Origin: Candidatus Zhuqueibacterota bacterium
Lineage (GTDB): Bacteria; KSB1; UBA2214
Direction of reading: 5' to 3'
Length of the DNA stretch: 8,591 nt
NCBI GenBank assembly: GCA_022706175.1
Contig: JAKJDB010000084.1
Coordinates: 1-8,591 of the forward strand
The notes under the pieces are model-generated. The model was not told the origin of the DNA. It saw nothing but the letters and a program-made list of their open reading frames with translations, and searched no databases. Of this stretch, positions 6,605 through 8,591 are shown one piece after another (within the stretch, counting starts at the first letter, position 1; each line of letters starts with the position of its first letter). The position numbers and the translations under genes are program-made.

Positions 6605-7068
6605 ACAAGGCGGAATCCTATAAATGGGCTGCCAAGCGGGTGGCCGCCCAGGTGGAGCGCCATCAAGATTTGATCGCCACTCTGGCCAACACCGCCGCCA
6701 TCCTCAAGGAGTACTTTCCCTCCTTTTTCTGGGTGGGTTTTTATTTCGTACGGGAGGAGTATCTGCTCCTCGGTCCCTTCCAGGGCCCTCCAGCCTGCGT
6801 CAAGCTCGCACGCAACCAGGGCGTCTGCGCGGCGTCGGCGGAGCGTCAGCAGACCATTTTGGTCCCGGATGTGCACGACTTCCCCGGACATGTGGCCTGC
6901 GATGCCCGCTCCAGGTCCGAGATCGTCGTCCCGGTCCACGATGAGATGGGCACCCTGCGCGCCGTACTCGATGTGGACAGCGAAAGCCTCGCCGCATTCG
7001 ACGAGCAGGATGCTGCAGGCCTGCAGACGGTCGCCGGACTCCTGCGCGGGATCTGGACCACTACCTGA
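6601..7068 (+). CDS. msrC: Free methionine-(R)-sulfoxide reductase (GAF-domain fRMsr)
   Basis: The 155-residue protein spans one GAF domain and carries the fRMsr signature: FFWVGFYFV (42-50), LGPFQGPPACVKLARNQGVC (57-76), VPDVHDFPGHVACDARSRSEIVVP (88-111) and VLDVDSESLAAFDEQD (122-137). The three conserved cysteines are present at 66, 76 and 100; the last, in the HVACD motif, corresponds to the catalytic one. The enzyme reduces free methionine-R-sulfoxide in the cytoplasm, probably with thioredoxin, in oxidative damage repair. It starts with GTG, has no Shine-Dalgarno, and overlaps the leuD-like stop in a GTGA, so it likely depends on translation of that gene. The C-terminus (GIWTTT) is abrupt; another reading frame stays open from there to a stop near 7145. 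Confidence 0.92.
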   Translation: MNKAESYKWAAKRVAAQVERHQDLIATLANTAAILKEYFPSFFWVGFYFVREEYLLLGPFQGPPACVKLARNQGVCAASAERQQTILVPDVHDFPGHVACDARSRSEIVVPVHDEMGTLRAVLDVDSESLAAFDEQDAAGLQTVAGLLRGIWTTT

Positions 7069-7095
7069 AAGAGGCACTGCCACGCTGCGCTGATC

Positions 7096-7120
7096 CGGCG
7101 CGCTGGCTGCGCTCGCGCCG
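7096..7120. repeat. GC-rich hairpin between msrC and the barrel gene
   Basis: CGGCGCG (7096-7102) and CGCGCCG (7114-7120) form a perfect 7-bp stem with an 11-nt loop, 28 bp after the msrC stop. No T-run follows, so it is not a classic intrinsic terminator; it could slow transcription or protect the mRNA end. A 10-bp palindrome, GGAAATTTCC, lies just downstream at 7126-7135. The rest of the 120-bp gap shows no gene or clear promoter. Confidence 0.4.
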
Positions 7121-7174
7121 CCACCGGAAATTTCCCGAATCCTGAGGTTCGGCCATCATCAGTTGTGTCTGACT

Positions 7175-7180
7175 AGGAGG
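7175..7180 (+). promoter_or_regulatory. Strong Shine-Dalgarno of the barrel protein gene
   Basis: AGGAGG lies 8 nt before the ATG at 7189. It is the only consensus-perfect ribosome binding site in the window and fits an abundant envelope protein. Confidence 0.85.
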
Positions 7181-7188
7181 ATAATCAG

Positions 7189-7860
7189 ATGTCCAGCAAG
7201 AACCTTTACACATGTGCCGTCATCGCCCTTGGGCTGCTGATTGCAGCGCCGTCCCACGCACAGCGCCGTTCCGGCCCCTCGTGGTCGGCCCCCAAAGGGC
7301 TGATTGGAATCCATGCCGGCTATCTCAATCCCAAGGATCCTGAGGGCGGAATGCTGGCGGGCTGCAGGCTGGGCACGATGGTCGATGAATCGGTCAGCAT
7401 CGGCATTGGATTCGACCTCTGGCACAAGATCTACCGGGACGAAAAAGAGGTGGCCGACGAAACCAGGCCGGACCGCAATACCAAGACCTACATGACCGAG
7501 CTCGAAATCTCCGACTGGGCGATGCCCCTCACCCTCGAAATCGCCGCCAAGGTCCCGCTCGCCAGATATATGGGCTATACCGTGCGCGGCAATATCGGCT
7601 ATACCTTTCTCTGGAGCAAATACAGCAATTATTTAGAGAATTCCAGCACCAACCGCCGCTTCGGCGGAATCTGCTGGCAGCTCGGCGCCGGCCTCTATTC
7701 CGAAATCGGTTCACGCTCCACCCTGGTCGCAGATCTCTTTTACAACAGCAGCGAGGCCAGCAGCGAGGTCACCAAAAGCAAAGCCGGACTGCCGATCTTT
7801 GAACGTGTCGATCTGGCCGGCTTCGGCCTGCGCATCGGCGTGATACTCGACATGCGCTGA
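7189..7860 (+). CDS. Outer-membrane beta-barrel-like protein with signal peptide
   Basis: The 223-residue protein opens with a Sec signal peptide: a short charged start (MSSKNLY), a hydrophobic core (about 8-20) and a likely cleavage site SHA|Q after residue 24. The mature part has alternating, amphipathic beta-type stretches rich in Gly and aromatics, such as LIGIHAGYL, VSIGIGFDLWHKIY, YTVRGNIGYTFLWSKY, CWQLGAGLYSEIG and LAGFGLRIGVILDM, as in small outer-membrane barrels of the OmpW/OmpA-like size class. The terminal residue is Arg instead of the usual Phe, with the last strand ending DMR. I do not recognise a specific family. The gene stands alone with a strong ribosome binding site and 120 bp upstream gap, and may be transcribed apart from msrC. 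A periplasmic beta-rich protein is the main alternative. Confidence 0.7.
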   Translation: MSSKNLYTCAVIALGLLIAAPSHAQRRSGPSWSAPKGLIGIHAGYLNPKDPEGGMLAGCRLGTMVDESVSIGIGFDLWHKIYRDEKEVADETRPDRNTKTYMTELEISDWAMPLTLEIAAKVPLARYMGYTVRGNIGYTFLWSKYSNYLENSSTNRRFGGICWQLGAGLYSEIGSRSTLVADLFYNSSEASSEVTKSKAGLPIFERVDLAGFGLRIGVILDMR

Positions 7861-7921
7861 GCCTCCCGGCGGCAGCGTCCGGGCGAAGCGGCCCCTTAAC
7901 CTTAGACCCCTCGCATGGTGT

Positions 7922-8591
7922 ATGGAAAGAAGAGTCTCTTTCGGCTTGAGCCATGGCCTCACCCCCATGGTCCGCAACCTGCTCATCATCAATGCCGCTG
8001 TCTATGCTCTCCAACTCCCGTGGGCGCACCAGGGAACGGCGTCGCCCCTGCTCCATTGGTTCGCCCTCTGGCCGCCGAGGGTACTCCACCAGTTCGCGCT
8101 CTGGCAAATCCTCACCTACGCCTTTCTCCATGGCGGAATCATCCACATCCTCTTCAATCTTTTCACCCTGTGGATATTCGGATGTGAGGTTGAACGGGTT
8201 CTGGGCGGCAGGAAATTTTTATTCATTTATCTGATCTCCGCGGCCGGGGCGGGCCTGTGTCATCTCCTCTTCAACACCCACAGCCCGGTGCCGGTGATCG
8301 GCGCATCAGGAGCGATCTACGCCGTCCTCGTCGCCTTTGCCGTGCTCTTCCCGGACCGCGTGATCACCCTGCTCCTCTTTTTTGTCCTCCCGGTCCAGCT
8401 CAAGGCGAAGCATCTGGTGGCCCTGTTCATCGCCATCTCGCTCTTCTCCGGCATTGAGAGCAATATTTTCGGCAACCGGGATGGTGTGGCGCACCTCGCC
8501 CATCTCGGCGGGGCCCTCACGGGATTCCTGCTCCTGCGTGGCGGCCCGATGCTCGACTCCCTGCTCTTCGAGACGCGCAAACGCAGGGAGT
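7922..8591 (+). CDS. Rhomboid family intramembrane serine protease (3' end off the right edge)
   Basis: The reading frame is open from ATG 7922 through the last base, giving 223 residues. It shows the GlpG-type rhomboid core: GLTPMVRNLLIINAAVYAL (about 12-30) as TM1, FLHGGIIHILFNLFTLWIFG (68-87) with H75 and N79 of the oxyanion site, the catalytic serine S129 in VIGASGAIYA, and the catalytic His in AHLGGALTG (H194). All catalytic residues are therefore present. Several hydrophobic spans (about 16-31, 72-87, 98-117, 127-143, 146-158, 165-176, 194-206) agree with six to seven membrane helices. Such enzymes cut transmembrane segments of membrane proteins; the substrate is unknown here. The start is supported by the typical rhomboid N-terminus (FGLSHGLTPMV), though no clear Shine-Dalgarno is visible. 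It follows the barrel gene by 61 bp, so the two may be co-transcribed. The cytoplasmic C-terminus is cut after RKRRE. Confidence 0.93.
   Translation, partial: MERRVSFGLSHGLTPMVRNLLIINAAVYALQLPWAHQGTASPLLHWFALWPPRVLHQFALWQILTYAFLHGGIIHILFNLFTLWIFGCEVERVLGGRKFLFIYLISAAGAGLCHLLFNTHSPVPVIGASGAIYAVLVAFAVLFPDRVITLLLFFVLPVQLKAKHLVALFIAISLFSGIESNIFGNRDGVAHLAHLGGALTGFLLLRGGPMLDSLLFETRKRRE

Noticed and set aside
6379..7083. Minus-strand 234-residue open frame across leuD and msrC
   Set aside because: It crosses two well-supported plus-strand genes in high-GC DNA, where long antisense frames are common.
7915..8234. Alternative plus-strand frames at the rhomboid start (ATG 7915 and ATG 7953)
   Set aside because: Only the frame from 7922 yields the rhomboid core with its Ser, His and Asn residues through to the window edge.
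1..8591. CRISPR array, tRNA, rRNA or insertion sequence
   Set aside because: I saw no spaced direct repeats of CRISPR type, no tRNA-like cloverleaf, no rRNA stretch and no transposase frame.

Overview
The window is bacterial and most likely Gram-negative. It encodes a secreted, outer-membrane-barrel-like protein with a signal peptide, a rhomboid membrane protease, and a small LeuD-type dehydratase subunit. I cannot name the taxon. The visible Eco57I-class methylase N-terminus and PLD-helicase resemble proteins I associate with Bacteroidota/FCB-type and related genomes, but that is an impression from memory.

Left two-thirds (1 to about 5940, minus strand): one operon read leftwards from a well-formed sigma70-like promoter. 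Its order is (i) an 1110-residue phospholipase D-like/SWI2-SNF2 helicase fusion, (ii) a 451-residue Schlafen AlbA_2-type DNA-binding and GHKL-like ATPase protein with a C-terminal winged helix, and (iii) the first 373 residues of a large Eco57I/type IIG-like DNA methyltransferase, which runs off the left edge. Spacing is tight: 9 bp between the first two genes and 61 bp between the second and third. The gene set looks like an anti-phage defence locus of the helicase-methylase-ATPase kind (compare the Hma type described with PADLOC). The methylase would mark self DNA, the helicase-PLD protein could translocate on and cut unmarked DNA, and the AlbA_2/ATPase protein could be a sensor or regulator. 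These roles are inferred.

Middle (5880-6103): a 224-bp AT-rich divergent intergenic region with a promoter for the defence operon, a candidate promoter for the rightward genes, and a 9-bp perfect inverted repeat.

Right third (6104-8591, plus strand, visibly higher GC): leuD-like dehydratase small subunit, overlapping by 4 bp (GTGA) a free methionine-(R)-sulfoxide reductase of the GAF family. After a 120-bp gap comes a signal-peptide beta-barrel-like protein with a strong ribosome binding site, then a rhomboid protease cut by the right edge. This side looks like ordinary chromosomal housekeeping and envelope DNA, so the defence operon probably sits as an acquired cassette next to it.
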